A stretch of 64,000 bases of DNA. Origin: Perkinsus chesapeaki. Lineage: Eukaryota; Perkinsozoa; Perkinsida; Perkinsidae. Below are positions 63,075 through 64,000 of this stretch, piece after piece (within the stretch, counting starts at the first letter, position 1; each line of letters starts with the position of its first letter). Position numbers and translations under genes: made by a program. The notes below the pieces were generated by a model. The model made no database searches. It was given only the letters and a program-made list of their open reading frames with translations, and had not been told where the DNA came from. The stretch covers positions 1 to 64,000 of the forward strand of contig JAAPAO010000077.1 of assembly GCA_013115145.1 (NCBI GenBank), read 5' to 3'.

Positions 63075-64000
63075 TCACTCCAGAATTGAACCATGCAGTT
63101 GTTGACGGACAAGGTTCGCGTACCTTAGAAAGAGAAAGAGCACGCAGCGATCAGACAGCTGAGCTAACCTGCCATCCTCAATTGCTAATAGTTGGTGATG
63201 TGTCCCCTGTTCGGCCACGCGACCGTCTTCTATATAGATGACCACGTCCGCTCGCTGGACTGTAGACAAGCGATGAGCCACGACTATAGTGGTACGTGAT
63301 GAGCTTAGCCTGAAGAAGGCGTTGACAAACTTGGAAGAGAAAATGGAAAGCGGAAATAGGCAGTTTGTCTATTAGTCGCTGATTGGACTGACTAGTAGAG
63401 GATCTGCGATGTAAATGAAGTAAGCAGTCCCTATCATTTATTGTAGAAGTGAGCTTGGGGGCTCCTTATCACTACTAGTAGTAGTAGTAGTAGTAGTAGT
63501 AGACAATATTCGGCAGTACAGCTGGGCAGTTGAGAGTCAAACAGTGCGAGAACCCATGTACAACGTATCATGTCGAGACCGGTAGGAAATTGTGATGGAG
63601 TTCCTGTGGACACTGTAGCAATTTGACAAGGTTGACGGTTCATCACAGTTGACAGGAGGAATAGGATCTCTTGACACTAACTACATTCTTACTCAGTTAC
63701 CCATACGGTGACGACAGACACTAACATGCACTCTGGTCCTGCAAAGTTGCACATAAACTGCTTTCTTTGGCTTATAAACTCGCACAACCGGATGATTACT
63801 CGTCCAGGGCCTCTTGAACCTTTCTTTCGTTCTCGGCATCCAAAGCGCTCGTAGCTTCATCAAGCAGGAGTATCTTCGGTGAAGCCGCCATTGCTCGAGC
63901 GATTGCGACGCGCTGCTTCTGCCTGGATCCAGCAAATTAGAGTTGCCCAGCGAACTGATGCTACCCTCCGCTGAGTTGAACTCCTCGCTCGCCGACGAGC
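63075..64000 (-). CDS. ABC transporter, B (MDR) type, 3' end (partial)
   Basis: Nucleotide-binding domain of an ABCB-type exporter, cut by the window edge. Exons 64000-63965, 63922-63800, 63309-63169 and 63123-63075 join in frame. [11 protein letters not shown] | [11 protein letters not shown] has the LSGGQ signature split by an intron. [18 protein letters not shown] holds Walker B with the D-loop. [18 protein letters not shown] has the switch His. The end [11 protein letters not shown] closes at 63075. Walker A lies beyond the edge. The 490-nt intron 63310-63799 is long for this window and carries a TAG repeat. Substrate not deducible. Confidence 0.92.
63471..63503. repeat. (TAG)n microsatellite
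   Basis: About ten tandem TAG units inside the long ABC transporter intron. Confidence 0.9.

Overview
The window is nuclear DNA from an intron-dense protist. The gene products look alveolate, and a Perkinsus-like organism is my best guess, but that is an inference with no marker gene behind it. The evidence for a eukaryote is direct. Most genes are cut by short GT-AG introns of about 40-60 nt. There is a full-length spliceosomal Brr2 helicase gene, a eukaryotic-type cathepsin B, a serine carboxypeptidase, a pepsin-type aspartic protease, two TMEM14 proteins, a TLC-domain protein and a B-type ABC transporter. Genes lie on both strands with no operon-like order.

Layout. 0-4.4 kb: fragmentary minus-strand exons of unrecognised genes. 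4.5-13.0 kb: five tandem, intronless minus-strand paralogues of about 500 aa, each made of four diverged copies of a ~110-residue domain. Four of the five start Met-Gly like N-myristoylated proteins. 13.0-22.2 kb: a serine carboxypeptidase gene (14.8-17.1 kb), then a ~1.1 kb segmental duplication around a mitochondrial uS2-like gene. This stretch carries an extraordinary density of perfect inverted repeats whose arms are separated by exactly one base. 22.5-29.0 kb: one long multi-exon EF-hand/coiled-coil gene. 29-33 kb: small hypothetical genes and a gene ending in an SF3A1-like ubiquitin-like domain.

34.0-47.1 kb: the Brr2 gene, 13 kb with many introns. Several introns belong to recognisable sequence families. 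One family carries the 3' half of a tRNA (T-arm, acceptor side, oligo-T) in either orientation. A second carries a GGCGGAGCGAAGCG core. A third carries a TGATCGATTT motif, sometimes palindromic. These look like introns made by insertion of mobile sequences (introner-like).

48-64 kb: a minus-strand hypothetical gene, a TLC-domain membrane protein, a small secreted protein, cathepsin B-like protease, an HD-domain phosphohydrolase, a charged nuclear-type protein pair, two TMEM14-family proteins, an aspartic protease, a 2H phosphoesterase and the 3' end of an ABC transporter.

The strongest unusual signals are the one-base-spacer palindromes, which by comparison of the two duplicated copies arise as insertions; the tRNA-derived and GC-box intron families in Brr2; and the tandem four-repeat gene family. 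Exon limits of the multi-exon genes are read by eye from splice signals and from remembered family conservation, so outer limits are approximate unless stated.
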